Shown here in pieces: positions 23,524 through 32,790 of a DNA stretch of 64,000 nucleotides (the stretch's first letter is position 1; each line of letters starts with the position of its first letter). This stretch comes from DASZHJ01 sp963735465. GTDB lineage: Bacteria; Pseudomonadota; Alphaproteobacteria; ATCC43930; CGMCC-115725. Under the pieces are notes generated by a model. That model saw nothing but the letters and a program-made list of their open reading frames with translations, made no database searches and was not told where the DNA came from. The DNA lies in the NCBI GenBank assembly GCA_963735465.1, contig CAVTLA010000001.1, positions 4,712,001-4,776,000 on the forward strand. The letters are read 5' to 3'. The translations under genes and the position numbers were made by a program.

Positions 23524-25495
23524 TGCGGTGAATTTCTGCGGGCAGGCCCTCGGCGATCTTCTCGCCGTGGTCGAGAACGATCACCTTGTCGGCGATCTCG
23601 TTCACGACGTTGAGCTTGTGCTCGATCATCAGGACGCTGACGCCGCGCTGGCGGAGCCCGCGGATCTGGTCGGTGAGTTCCAGGGTCTCCGTCGGATTCA
23701 TGCCGGCGGTGGGCTCGTCCAGCAGCAGCAGCACCGGCTCGGTGACCAGCGCCCGGGCGATCTCGAGCCGGCGCCGGTTGGCGTAGGAGAGGGTGCGCGC
23801 CAGGTGCAGGAGGCGCGGCATCAGGCGGTTGCCGAAGATGCCGAGGATCTCCAGGGCGCGGCCGCGCGCCGCCGCTTCCTCGCGCCGGACACCGGGCAGG
23901 CGCAGCACGGCGCCGATGGCACCGGTGGTGGTGCGGGTATGGGTCCCCACCAGCACGTTCTCCATCAACGTCATGTTGGCGAAGAGGCGCAGGTTCTGGA
24001 AGGTGCGGGCGATGCCGCGCTCGACGATGAGGTGCGGCTTGAGGCCGGTGACGTCCTCGCCAGCCAGCAGCACCGTGCCGCTGTCGGGCTCGGTGAGGCC
24101 GGTCACCAGGTTGAAGAAGGTGGTCTTGCCGGAGCCGTTGGGGCCGATCACCGCGACGATGCTGCCCGGCATCATGGTGAGGTCGAGGCTCTTCACCGCC
24201 TGGATGCCGCCGAAGGCCTTGGCCAGGCCCTTGATCTCGAGGAGCGGCTTCGTCGGATCAATCTCCTTGCGGTGCAGCGGCTTGAGCTCGCTGCTGATGC
24301 CACTGCGGGTGGGAACCGCGGTCTGCTGGGCGTGGGAGAGCGCGGTCACCGCGCGCCGCTCCGGGATCAGGCCCTGGCGGCGGTAGAGCATCATGATGAC
24401 GAGGATGACGCCGAAGATGAGCTCGATCGATTGCACGAGATCGACGCGCTCGAGGAAGCCCGCGCCGGTGACGCGGCCCAGCGCGTGAATCCACTCGGTC
24501 ATGTCCTGCAGGAACCAGGATTGCAGCAGCTGCAGCAGCAGCGTTCCCACCACCACGCCCGCCACCGAGCCCATGCCGCCCAGCACGATCATCACCAGCA
24601 GCATGACCGAGACCGGGAAGGTGAACATCTCCGGCGTCGCGGTCTGCAGTTTCGCCACGTAGAAGGTGCCGGTCATGCCGGCAAAGCCGGCGCCGACCGC
24701 GAAGGCCAGCAGCTTCAGCTTGGTGCGGTTGACGCCCATCGCCTCGGCGGCGATCTCGTCCTCGCGGATCGCGAGCCAGGCACGGCCGATGCGGCTGTCC
24801 TTGAGGCGGACGCTGACGAAGATCAGGAAGATGATGAGCGCCAGGCCCACGTAGTAGAACGGCGTCGAGGCGACGCCGAAGCTGCCATAGCCCGGCAGGT
24901 AGGGCGGCAGCGCGCCGTTCAGGCCCTGGGCGCCGTTGGTGAGATAGGGCGTGTTGCGGGCCACGATCGGCACGATCTCGCCGAAGCCCAGGGTCACGAT
25001 CGCGAGGTAGTCGCCCTTGAGGCGGAGCGTCGGCGCGCCGAACAGCACGCCGAAGCTCGCCGCCACCACCGCCGAGACCGGCAGCATCAGCCAGAACGAC
25101 ACCGCGAAGTGCACGGTGCCGGGCAGCCCGTTGGGCGTCAGGTGCTGCACCAGGCCCAGCCACTGGAACGGCTCCCAGAAGCTGCTCCACTCCGGCTGCA
25201 CCTGGTAGGAGGAGAAGATGCCGTAGGTATAGGCGCCGATCGCGAAGAAGGCGGCATATCCCAGGTCGAGAAGGCCGGCGAAGCCCACCACGATATTGAG
25301 GCCGAGGGCCAGGATCGCGAAGGCGGTGGCGTTCGCGGCCGCGTCGATATCGCCCTCGTTGCCGTCGATCAGCGGAAAGGCGATGGCGGCAAGCACGAGG
25401 AAGAGCAGCACGCCCTTCCGCCATTCCTCGCTTCTGACACGCTCCCAGAAGAGCGGCAGGAAGCTGCGGGTCTGCTCGAGTGGTGGATTGATCAT
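23453..25495 (-). CDS. Fused ABC permease-ATPase, LivM-LivG
   Basis: A 680-residue fusion. Residues 1 to about 370 are a LivM permease with roughly ten hydrophobic segments (AFAILALGLNIVVGFAGLLD is the family motif). After a linker with LKPLHRKEIDPTK, the LivG ATPase follows: Walker A IGPNGSGKTTFF, signature in the degenerate form LSYANRRRLEIARAL, Walker B LLLLDEPTAGMNP. Both parts are complete, and there is no break in the reading frame. In many bacteria these are two genes; fusion is known in alphaproteobacteria. It pairs with LivH (10 bases upstream) and LivF (overlapping downstream). Confidence 0.93.
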   Translation of the reverse strand: MINPPLEQTRSFLPLFWERVRSEEWRKGVLLFLVLAAIAFPLIDGNEGDIDAAANATAFAILALGLNIVVGFAGLLDLGYAAFFAIGAYTYGIFSSYQVQPEWSSFWEPFQWLGLVQHLTPNGLPGTVHFAVSFWLMLPVSAVVAASFGVLFGAPTLRLKGDYLAIVTLGFGEIVPIVARNTPYLTNGAQGLNGALPPYLPGYGSFGVASTPFYYVGLALIIFLIFVSVRLKDSRIGRAWLAIREDEIAAEAMGVNRTKLKLLAFAVGAGFAGMTGTFYVAKLQTATPEMFTFPVSVMLLVMIVLGGMGSVAGVVVGTLLLQLLQSWFLQDMTEWIHALGRVTGAGFLERVDLVQSIELIFGVILVIMMLYRRQGLIPERRAVTALSHAQQTAVPTRSGISSELKPLHRKEIDPTKPLLEIKGLAKAFGGIQAVKSLDLTMMPGSIVAVIGPNGSGKTTFFNLVTGLTEPDSGTVLLAGEDVTGLKPHLIVERGIARTFQNLRLFANMTLMENVLVGTHTRTTTGAIGAVLRLPGVRREEAAARGRALEILGIFGNRLMPRLLHLARTLSYANRRRLEIARALVTEPVLLLLDEPTAGMNPTETLELTDQIRGLRQRGVSVLMIEHKLNVVNEIADKVIVLDHGEKIAEGLPAEIHRNEEVLRAYLGRKATAAARAAAAS

Positions 25496-25505
25496 GGGTG
25501 AGGGC

Positions 25506-26435
<930 letters not shown>

Positions 26436-26474
26436 TTCAGGACCTCCTTCCGAAGATGACTGACACCATTAACC

Positions 26475-27728
26475 TCAGGACTGCGGTGCCACCCCGATAT
26501 AGGTCTGCTGATGCTCGATGTCGTCGTCAGGGAACTTCGCATCGTGCTTGTACTGGAACACGCTGACGGTCCGGTCCTTGATGTCGCCGTTCTCGTCGAA
26601 GGACACGGTGCCCTGCAGGGTCTTGAGGTTGGTCGACTGCATGGCGTCGCGCACGTTGTCGCGATTGACCGGCTTGCCGCTGTCCGCCACCCGCTTGATC
26701 GCGTCCAGCACCACCAGCGCGCCGTCATAGGCGGTGATGGAGTAGTCGTCCGGCACCTTGCCGTAGGTCGCCTTGAACTTCTTCACGAAGTCCGCCGCCT
26801 GCGTGCTGTCGGTGAGATGCGGGGACGCGTTCGTCGCGTACCAGCCGTCCACCGCCGGGAAGCCGCCGCCGGTGAGGAAGCTGCCGCCCTGCACGCCATC
26901 GCCGCCGCCCTTGGGCATCTTCGGAATGATGTCATAGGCCTGCTTGGCGAGCTTGACGCCGGCCTGGCCGACGCCGCCGTAGTAGAGGGCGTCGGGATTG
27001 AGCGACTTGATCTTGGTCAGGATCGTCGTGTAGTCCGCTTCCTTCGGATTGAGCTGGTCGCGGCCCAGCACCTTGATGCCGTTCTTCTCCGCCTGCTTCT
27101 GGAAGGAGTCGGCGATGCCGACGCCATAGGCGCCGCTGTCGTCGAGGATGTAGACCGACTTCACCTTGAGCGTCTGGGTGTAGAAGTTCGCCATGTTCGG
27201 GCCCTGGAAGGCGTCCGTCGTCACGGTGCGGAAGTAGATCGCCTTGCCCTTGGGCTTGAATTGCGCCGCCATCGCCGGATTGGTGATGTCGGGATTGGTG
27301 GAGGACGGCGTAATGGTGGCGAGATTCGCCTCGCTCAGGATCGGCGTCATCGCCTTGCCTTCACCGCTCATCTGCGGGCCGACATTGGCGACGACCGCCG
27401 CGTCGGAGATCAGCTTCTTGGTGTTGGTGGCGGCCTGGGCCGGGTCGTACTGGCCGGCGGTCGCGGTGCCGCTGTCGTAGACCACGACCTCGACCTTGTA
27501 GCCGGCGACGCCGCCTTTGGCATTCGCCTCGTCGATCGCCATCATGGCGCCGTTCTTGATCAGCAGCGCGTCCTCGGCATCGGCGCCGGTAAGCGGCAGC
27601 GTGATGCCGATCTTCACGGATTTCGTCTGTGCGTCCGATGTTTGCAGCCCGGCGATGCCCGCCAAAGCCGCAAACGCAACTACCGCAGCGGCTTTAACGC
27701 CACCGCGGACATAATTCGACTGTCCCAT
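26475..27728 (-). CDS. ABC transporter substrate-binding protein, LivK type (paralogue 1)
   Basis: A 417-residue periplasmic-binding protein (Peripla_BP_6 family) with a signal peptide ending ...LQTSDAQ. Mature protein starts TKSVKIGITLPLTGADAEDA, the type I fold ligand-site start, and contains ATITPSSTNPDITNPA and YILDDSGAYGVGIADSFQ. The ATG at 27728 is preceded by GGGAGG. It is very similar along its length to the protein encoded at 28101-29363. Both have the same spacing to a -24/-12 promoter. Ligand is probably an amino acid or related acid, not readable from sequence. Confidence 0.92.
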   Translation of the reverse strand: MGQSNYVRGGVKAAAVVAFAALAGIAGLQTSDAQTKSVKIGITLPLTGADAEDALLIKNGAMMAIDEANAKGGVAGYKVEVVVYDSGTATAGQYDPAQAATNTKKLISDAAVVANVGPQMSGEGKAMTPILSEANLATITPSSTNPDITNPAMAAQFKPKGKAIYFRTVTTDAFQGPNMANFYTQTLKVKSVYILDDSGAYGVGIADSFQKQAEKNGIKVLGRDQLNPKEADYTTILTKIKSLNPDALYYGGVGQAGVKLAKQAYDIIPKMPKGGGDGVQGGSFLTGGGFPAVDGWYATNASPHLTDSTQAADFVKKFKATYGKVPDDYSITAYDGALVVLDAIKRVADSGKPVNRDNVRDAMQSTNLKTLQGTVSFDENGDIKDRTVSVFQYKHDAKFPDDDIEHQQTYIGVAPQS

Positions 27729-27798
27729 GGTTTTGCCTCCCAAAGAGCCTGCTCCTGTCACCTCGTGGCCGCCTCATGACAGCCGCGATGTTTGTCAT

Positions 27799-27814
27799 TG
27801 CAAAAACTTTACCA
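27799..27814 (-). promoter_or_regulatory. Sigma54-type (-24/-12) promoter of liv binding-protein gene 1
   Basis: On the minus strand TGGTAAAGTTTTTGCA: GG and GC are separated by exactly ten bases, with the T-run and TTGCA of the RpoN consensus (TGGCAC-N5-TTGCA). The GC is 72 bases before the ATG at 27728. The near-identical TGGTAGAGTTTTTGCA occupies the same place ahead of the paralogue. Confidence 0.7.
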
Positions 27815-27949
27815 TCGCGGGCAGGGCGCTGGGAAGGTGCCATCGACTCGGGCGCGAGCGCCCGAGAAACCGCGGCGAATCCCCACCAATTCACCCTGGT
27901 CCTGCCGACGGAGCGACAGGCACCGTCCGCGCGTCCCCGCCGCCAAGCC

Positions 27950-27976
27950 TCAAAACTAGGCCATGTGCCGGGCGAA
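27950..27976. promoter_or_regulatory. Conserved 27-base upstream element, copy 1
   Basis: Identical over 27 bases to 29576-29602 although most surrounding intergenic sequence has diverged. It begins TCAAAACTAGGCCATGTG and contains the small palindrome GGCCATGTGCC. It lies 150 bases upstream of the -12 GC, a normal distance for an enhancer-binding activator of sigma54 promoters. No specific activator can be named. Confidence 0.55.
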
Positions 27977-28100
27977 GCGGCATGGCGACGGGGACGATGC
28001 GGGGACACCAAGCTCCCGCGGCCAGAGTCCTTATTGGCAGTACCGATGTACATCAGGACTTCCGCCGCGGGGGCTACCGATTTCCGGAGCAGCCGGTGGC

Positions 28101-29363
28101 TCAGGACGCGGGCGCCTCGGGCGCGACGCCGATGTAGGGGTTCTGATGGTCCATGTCGTCCGCCGGAAACCCCTTGTTCTCGTGATATTGGAAAACGCTG
28201 ACGATCTTGGTCAGCATGTCGCCGTTGGCATCGAACGACACCACGCCCTGCAGGGTCTTGATGTTGGTGGACTGCATCGCGTCGCGCACGGTGTCGCGAT
28301 TGACCTCCTTGCCGCTCGCCGCCACCCGCTTGATCGCGTCGATCAGGACGAGGGCGCCGTCATAGGAGGTGATGGTGTAGTCATCGTAGGGCGCGCTGTA
28401 CTTGGCCTTGTACTTCTTCACCCAATCCGCCGCTTCCGGAGCCTCGGTGACGTGCGGTGAGGCGTTGGTCGAATACCATCCCTCGACGGCCGGGAAACCC
28501 ACGCCGCGCAGGACGGACTGGCCTTGCATGCCGTCGCCGCCGGCCTTGATCATCTTGGGAATGATGTCATAGGCCTGCTTCGCCAGCTTGACGCCGCCCT
28601 GGCTGACGCCGCCGTAGTACATGGCGTCGGGATTGAGCGATTTGATCTTGGTCAGGATCGTCGTGTAGTCCGCTTCCTTGGGATTGAGCTGGTCGCGGCC
28701 CAGCACCTTGACGCCGATCTTCTCCGCTTGCTTCTGGAAGGCATCGGCGATGCCGACGCCGTAGGCGCCGCTGTCGTCGAGGACGTAGACCGACTTGATC
28801 CCCAGCTTGTCCCGCATGAAGTTCGCCATGTTCGGGCCCTGGAACGCGTCGGTCGTGACGGTGCGGAAATAGATCGCCTTGCCCTTGGGCTTGAACTGCG
28901 CCGCCATGGCGGGATTGGTGATGTCGGGGTTGGTGGAGCTGGGCGTGATCGTGGCGAGGTTCGCCTCGCTCAGGATCGGCGTCATCGCCTTGCCCTCGCC
29001 GCTGTTCATCGGGCCGAAAGCCGCCACCACCAGGGGATCGGCGATCAGCTTCTTGGTGTTGGTGGCGGCCTGGGCCGGGTCGTACTGGCCGGCGGTCGCG
29101 GTGCCGCTGTCGTACATCACGACATCGATCTTGTAGCCGGGAACGGCGCCGGCGGCATTCGCCTCGTCGATCGCCATCAGGGCGCCGTTCTTCATGAGAG
29201 TGGCGTCCTCGGCGTCGGAGCCCGTAAAGGGCAGCGAGATTCCGATCTTGACGGACTTGGTCTGCGCCTCGACTGCCTTCATACCCCCGAAGCCTGCCAA
29301 GGCCGCGAAGGCGATTACCGCGGCGGCTTTGACCGCGCTGCGGGCATAGTGACGCTGTCCCAT
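28101..29363 (-). CDS. ABC transporter substrate-binding protein, LivK type (paralogue 2)
   Basis: A 420-residue paralogue of the previous binding protein, with signal peptide MGQRHYARSAVKAAAVIAF... ending KAVEAQ. The order of motifs is the same (SVKIGISLPFTGSDAEDA, ATITPSSTNPDITNPA, YVLDDSGAYGVGIADAFQ). Differences cluster in positions likely to line the cleft, for example AAFGPMNSGEGKA against NVGPQMSGEGKA in paralogue 1, so ligand preference may differ. GGGAGG precedes the ATG. It lacks a permease of its own and probably shares the one encoded downstream. Confidence 0.92.
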   Translation of the reverse strand: MGQRHYARSAVKAAAVIAFAALAGFGGMKAVEAQTKSVKIGISLPFTGSDAEDATLMKNGALMAIDEANAAGAVPGYKIDVVMYDSGTATAGQYDPAQAATNTKKLIADPLVVAAFGPMNSGEGKAMTPILSEANLATITPSSTNPDITNPAMAAQFKPKGKAIYFRTVTTDAFQGPNMANFMRDKLGIKSVYVLDDSGAYGVGIADAFQKQAEKIGVKVLGRDQLNPKEADYTTILTKIKSLNPDAMYYGGVSQGGVKLAKQAYDIIPKMIKAGGDGMQGQSVLRGVGFPAVEGWYSTNASPHVTEAPEAADWVKKYKAKYSAPYDDYTITSYDGALVLIDAIKRVAASGKEVNRDTVRDAMQSTNIKTLQGVVSFDANGDMLTKIVSVFQYHENKGFPADDMDHQNPYIGVAPEAPAS

Positions 29364-29434
29364 GATCTGGCCTCCCGAAAAAAGTCTGCTTCAGTCACCT
29401 CCTGGCCGTCCCATGACGAGCCCGACGGTTGCAC

Positions 29435-29450
29435 TGCAAAAACTCTACCA
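29435..29450 (-). promoter_or_regulatory. Sigma54-type (-24/-12) promoter of liv binding-protein gene 2
   Basis: On the minus strand TGGTAGAGTTTTTGCA: GG-N10-GC spacing with TTGCA at -12. The GC lies 73 bases before the ATG at 29363, one base different from paralogue 1. Only one of 16 positions differs from the other copy. Confidence 0.7.
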
Positions 29451-29575
29451 ACGCGAACGGGCCCGAGAGAAAGCCCGTCGATTCGAGCGCCGGGCCGGCA
29501 AAACCGCGGGAATCCCGACGGGAGTCCAGTCGGCGCCGCCGCCGGGGACGCTGGCGACGGCGTGAGCGCCCCGCA

Positions 29576-29602
29576 TCAAAACTAGGCCATGTGCCGGGCG
29601 AA
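29576..29602. promoter_or_regulatory. Conserved 27-base upstream element, copy 2
   Basis: Exact copy of 27950-27976. It lies 140 bases from the -12 GC, ten bases (about one helical turn) closer than copy 1, so both copies would face the same side of the DNA relative to the promoter. Confidence 0.55.
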
Positions 29603-29687
29603 TTGGCACGAGACGCGATGCGCCGCTCTTCCCTGGCGGCACGTCGCACCGAGTGATGCTTTCCGCGCCGTCCCAGCGTCGCCGATC

Positions 29688-29715
29688 TTGCCGGCGAAAA
29701 ATGTTATGTTATAAC
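29688..29715 (+). promoter_or_regulatory. Candidate promoter of the TonB-receptor operon
   Basis: TTGCCG (29688-29693), 16-base spacer, TATAAC (29710-29715). The -10 box lies inside the Zur-type palindrome, so a bound repressor would exclude RNA polymerase. Confidence 0.5.
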
Positions 29716-29720
29716 ATAAC
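29703..29720. promoter_or_regulatory. Zur-type box (perfect 18-bp palindrome)
   Basis: GTTATGTTATAACATAAC is its own reverse complement over 18 bases and matches the known proteobacterial Zur operator style (TGTTATA-type half sites). It is 57 bases before the TonB receptor start codon. A related box stands before znuA at 39742-39759, which supports zinc-responsive control of both. Confidence 0.75.
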
Positions 29721-29777
29721 TCTTGGGAGGCGCCGTCGCCGGCGGCGCTGTCGGTCTCGCTTTGGGGGAATCCGCGC

Positions 29778-32162
29778 ATGGAATGCGCCCGCGTTCGCCT
29801 GTCTTCGCCCGCCATCTGGCGGCTTTGCCGCCTGGCGATCTCCGTTCTCGCTCTCGTCTGCGCCGCCGCCGCCGCCGCCGCCGCGCCGCCCGCCGGCACT
29901 GTCACCGGTGTTGCCCGGGATGCCCTCGGGCGCCCGCTGTCGGGCACGCATCTGCGTCTCGAGGCCGCCGACGGTCGAGCCGTCGCGGAAGCGACCACCG
30001 CCGCCGACGGCGGATTCGGCTTCAGCGGCGTCGCCGCCGGCGTCTATTCCGTGATCGCGGAGAAGGACGGCTTTGATGTCGCCACCGTCGTGGTGACCCT
30101 CGGGGCGGGCGCCGGCACGACGGCCGATCTCGTGCTGGCATCCAAATCCGCTCTCGACCTTGACGTCGTGGCGCGCCAGCTCGAGGCCGCCCGCACCAGC
30201 ATCCAGCCGCGCATCGGCGCCTCCACCTACAGCATCACCCAGCAGGCGATCGAGACCCAGCCCGGCGGCGAGAACAACCCGCTCAACCAGGTGCTGCTGC
30301 AGGCGCCGGGGGTGTCGCAGGATTCCTTCGGCCAGATCCACGTCCGCAACGAGCACGCCAATATCCAGTACCGCATCGACGGCGTCAGCCTGCCGGAGGG
30401 CGTCAGCTTCTTCGGCCAGAGCCTGAGCCCGCGCATCGCCGGCTCCATCGACTTCATCACCGGCACGCTGCCGGCGGAATACGGGCTGCGCACGTCAGGG
30501 ATCATCGACATCCAGACCAAGAGCGGCGCCTTCACGCCCGGCGGATCGGTGGGCATGTATGGCGGCAGCCATGGCTGGCTGGAGCCGAGCGGGGAATACG
30601 GCGGCTCGGTGGGCCACTTCAATTACTACGCTACCGGCGACTATCTGCAGAACGGCATCGGCATCGAGAACCCGACCGGGTCCTACCATCCGATCCACGA
30701 CGACACCCAGCAAGGCCACGGATTCGCCTATGTCGAGGACATCCTCGACACCACAAGCAAGGTGAGTGCGATCTTCGGCACCTATCGTGGCCAGTTCGAC
30801 ATCCCGAACAGCCCGGGCCAGCCCACGAATTTCACCGTCAATGGCGTCTCAACCTTTGACTCATCGACGCTTGACGAGAGTCAACGCGAGATCAACCACT
30901 ACGGAGTCCTGGCATATCTGCGCTCGCAGGAGAATTTCGACTTTCAGGTCTCCGGCTTCACCCGCTACAGCAGCCTGACCTTCCGGCCGGATCAGCTCGG
31001 CGATCTCCTCTTCAACGGGGTGGCCCAGGACGCCTACCGCCGCAGCATTGCCAGCGGGCTGCAGACGGAGGGGAGCTACAAGCTGACGCCGGATCACACG
31101 CTCCGCTCCGGCGTTATCGTCACCGGCGAGCGCACGAGCTCCTCGACCACCTCCCTGGTGCTGCCGGCGAGCGGTGGGGTGCAGACCTCCGACGTGCCGT
31201 TCCCGATCACCGACGACGGCGCCAAGACCGGCTGGACCTACAGCGTCTATCTGCAGGACGAGTGGAAGCTCACGCCGACGATAACGGTCAACTACGGCGG
31301 CCGCTTCGACGCCGTCGACGCCTTCACCCACGAGAACCAGCTGAGCCCGCGGCTCAACACGGTCTGGAAGGCGACCCCCACCACCTCCGTCCACGCGGGC
31401 TATGCCAACTACTTCACCCCGCCCCCCTTCGAGCTGGTCTCCATCACCAGCGTCAACAAGTTCGTCAACACCACCGCCGAGCCGCCAAGTCTGACCAACA
31501 GCACGGTGAAGGCGGAGCGCTCGCACTATTTCGACGTCGGCGTCGATCAGCAGATCCTGCCCGGCCTCAAGGCCGGCATCGACGCCTACTACAAGTATTC
31601 CCGCAATCTCATCGACGAGGGGCAGTTCGGCGCGCCGATCATCCTGACGCCCTTCAACTACCACACCGGCCGCAACATGGGGGTGGAGCTCACCACTTCC
31701 TATGTCAAGGGACCGTTCTCCTCTTACGGCAACCTCTCCATCGCCCAGCAGAAGGCGGAGGGGATCTCGTCCGCGCAGTTCAATTTCTCCGCCGACGATC
31801 TCGCTTATATCGCCACCCACCCGATCCACACCGACCACGATCAGCTCATGACCGCCTCGGCCGGCATGTCCTATCTCTGGGAGGACACCCGCTTCAGCGT
31901 CGACATCCTGGCGGGGAGCGGGCTGCGGACGGACAACGGCTTCGCCCCCAACGGCGGCAGCCTGCCCTCCTACGAGCAGGTGAATTTCGGCATCTCCCAC
32001 CGCTTCGAGCATGCGCCGGGCGGGCCGCTCGAGGTCCGCCTCGATCTCATCAACGTGCTGGACGAAGTCTACCAGATCCGCAACGGCACCGGCGTCGGCG
32101 TCGGCGCGTCGCAATTCGGTCCGCGACGTACGGTCTTCATGGGGTTCCGCAAGGAGTTCTGA
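29778..32162 (+). CDS. TonB-dependent receptor with N-terminal carboxypeptidase-like domain, probably zinc-responsive
   Basis: A 794-residue outer-membrane receptor. A signal peptide (VLALVCAAAAAAAA-PP) is followed by a carboxypeptidase regulatory-like beta-sandwich (about residues 40-115; VTGVARDALGRPLSGTHL, then TTAADGGFGFSGVAAGVYSV), a plug domain (about 130-250, with NIQYRIDGVSLPEGVSFFGQ), and a long beta-barrel ending in ...FMGFRKEF with a terminal Phe. The receptor would import a scarce ligand with energy from TonB-ExbB-ExbD encoded directly downstream. The Zur-type box upstream points to zinc or a zinc chelate as ligand, by inference. GGGGGAATCC precedes the ATG. Confidence 0.88.
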   Translation: MECARVRLSSPAIWRLCRLAISVLALVCAAAAAAAAPPAGTVTGVARDALGRPLSGTHLRLEAADGRAVAEATTAADGGFGFSGVAAGVYSVIAEKDGFDVATVVVTLGAGAGTTADLVLASKSALDLDVVARQLEAARTSIQPRIGASTYSITQQAIETQPGGENNPLNQVLLQAPGVSQDSFGQIHVRNEHANIQYRIDGVSLPEGVSFFGQSLSPRIAGSIDFITGTLPAEYGLRTSGIIDIQTKSGAFTPGGSVGMYGGSHGWLEPSGEYGGSVGHFNYYATGDYLQNGIGIENPTGSYHPIHDDTQQGHGFAYVEDILDTTSKVSAIFGTYRGQFDIPNSPGQPTNFTVNGVSTFDSSTLDESQREINHYGVLAYLRSQENFDFQVSGFTRYSSLTFRPDQLGDLLFNGVAQDAYRRSIASGLQTEGSYKLTPDHTLRSGVIVTGERTSSSTTSLVLPASGGVQTSDVPFPITDDGAKTGWTYSVYLQDEWKLTPTITVNYGGRFDAVDAFTHENQLSPRLNTVWKATPTTSVHAGYANYFTPPPFELVSITSVNKFVNTTAEPPSLTNSTVKAERSHYFDVGVDQQILPGLKAGIDAYYKYSRNLIDEGQFGAPIILTPFNYHTGRNMGVELTTSYVKGPFSSYGNLSIAQQKAEGISSAQFNFSADDLAYIATHPIHTDHDQLMTASAGMSYLWEDTRFSVDILAGSGLRTDNGFAPNGGSLPSYEQVNFGISHRFEHAPGGPLEVRLDLINVLDEVYQIRNGTGVGVGASQFGPRRTVFMGFRKEF

Positions 32163-32163
32163 C

Positions 32164-32790
32164 ATGGAAGTCCTGACCGCGCTCCGGGCCGGCGGCGTCA
32201 CCGTCTATCCCCTCGTCGCCCTTGCCGTGCTCGCCGCCGTCGTGGTGCTGGAGAAGGCCTTCGTGCTGGGAACCCGGACGCGGCTTCCGGCGGCGCTGGT
32301 CGCGTTGGCGGAGACCTATGGCTTCGCCTGGGAGGATCTGGCCCGCGAGGTCGCGGCGCTCGGGAGCCGCAGCTATTTCGCGGGCTTCTTCCGCGTCATC
32401 CTGGAGAACCGCGCCCATCCCGCCTGGTGGGTGGAGTCCCGCGCCGCCGACGAGGCGAGCCTGATCGAGAAGGATCTCGGGCGCTGGCTCTGGGTGCTCG
32501 AGACCATCGTCACCGCGGCGCCGCTTCTGGGTCTCCTCGGCACCATCACCGGCATGATCCGCGCCTTCAAGCTGTTCGGGAATCAGGGCCTGGTGGATCC
32601 CGGCGGCGTCACCGGCGGCGTCGCCGAGGCGCTGATTGCCACCGCGCTGGGCCTCTTCATCGCCCTCATTGCGCTCTTCGCCTTCAACTACTTCTCCTAT
32701 CGTCAGGCCCAGGTGATGGACGAGATGGAGCGTCTGGGCACCCGTCTCGTCGATCACATCCGCCTCGATGCCGGCGAGGCGGCCTCATGA
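32164..32790 (+). CDS. exbB: ExbB-like proton channel subunit
   Basis: A 208-residue MotA/TolQ/ExbB family protein starting one base after the receptor stop. Hydrophobic segments lie near residues 14-32, then TAAPLLGLLGTITGMIRAFK (about 117-136), the conserved family signature, and ALGLFIALIALFAFNYFSY. ExbB forms the pentameric channel that passes protons to drive TonB. The start at 32164 gives a short periplasmic N-terminus; an upstream in-frame extension would overlap the receptor gene and is not needed. Confidence 0.9.
   Translation: MEVLTALRAGGVTVYPLVALAVLAAVVVLEKAFVLGTRTRLPAALVALAETYGFAWEDLAREVAALGSRSYFAGFFRVILENRAHPAWWVESRAADEASLIEKDLGRWLWVLETIVTAAPLLGLLGTITGMIRAFKLFGNQGLVDPGGVTGGVAEALIATALGLFIALIALFAFNYFSYRQAQVMDEMERLGTRLVDHIRLDAGEAAS

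Larger units (their letters stand above)
27729..28100. other. Intergenic region between the two liv binding-protein genes
   Basis: 372 bases with no credible gene. It contains the ribosome-binding site and leader of the first binding-protein gene, a -24/-12 promoter (27799-27814) and a 27-base element (27950-27976) repeated exactly upstream of the second gene. The remaining part next to 28100 should contain the end of the upstream transcript, but no strong terminator hairpin is visible. Confidence 0.6.
29364..29777. other. Divergent control region: liv paralogue 2 and the TonB receptor
   Basis: 414 bases without a credible gene. From left to right it holds the leader and -24/-12 promoter of the liv binding-protein gene (29435-29450), the second copy of the 27-base element (29576-29602), and the promoter with a Zur-type palindrome (29703-29720) for the plus-strand TonB-receptor operon. 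Confidence 0.65.

Noticed and set aside
23435..25501. Long plus-strand frame opposite the LivM-LivG fusion
   Set aside because: Antisense shadow; the minus strand has complete ABC motifs.
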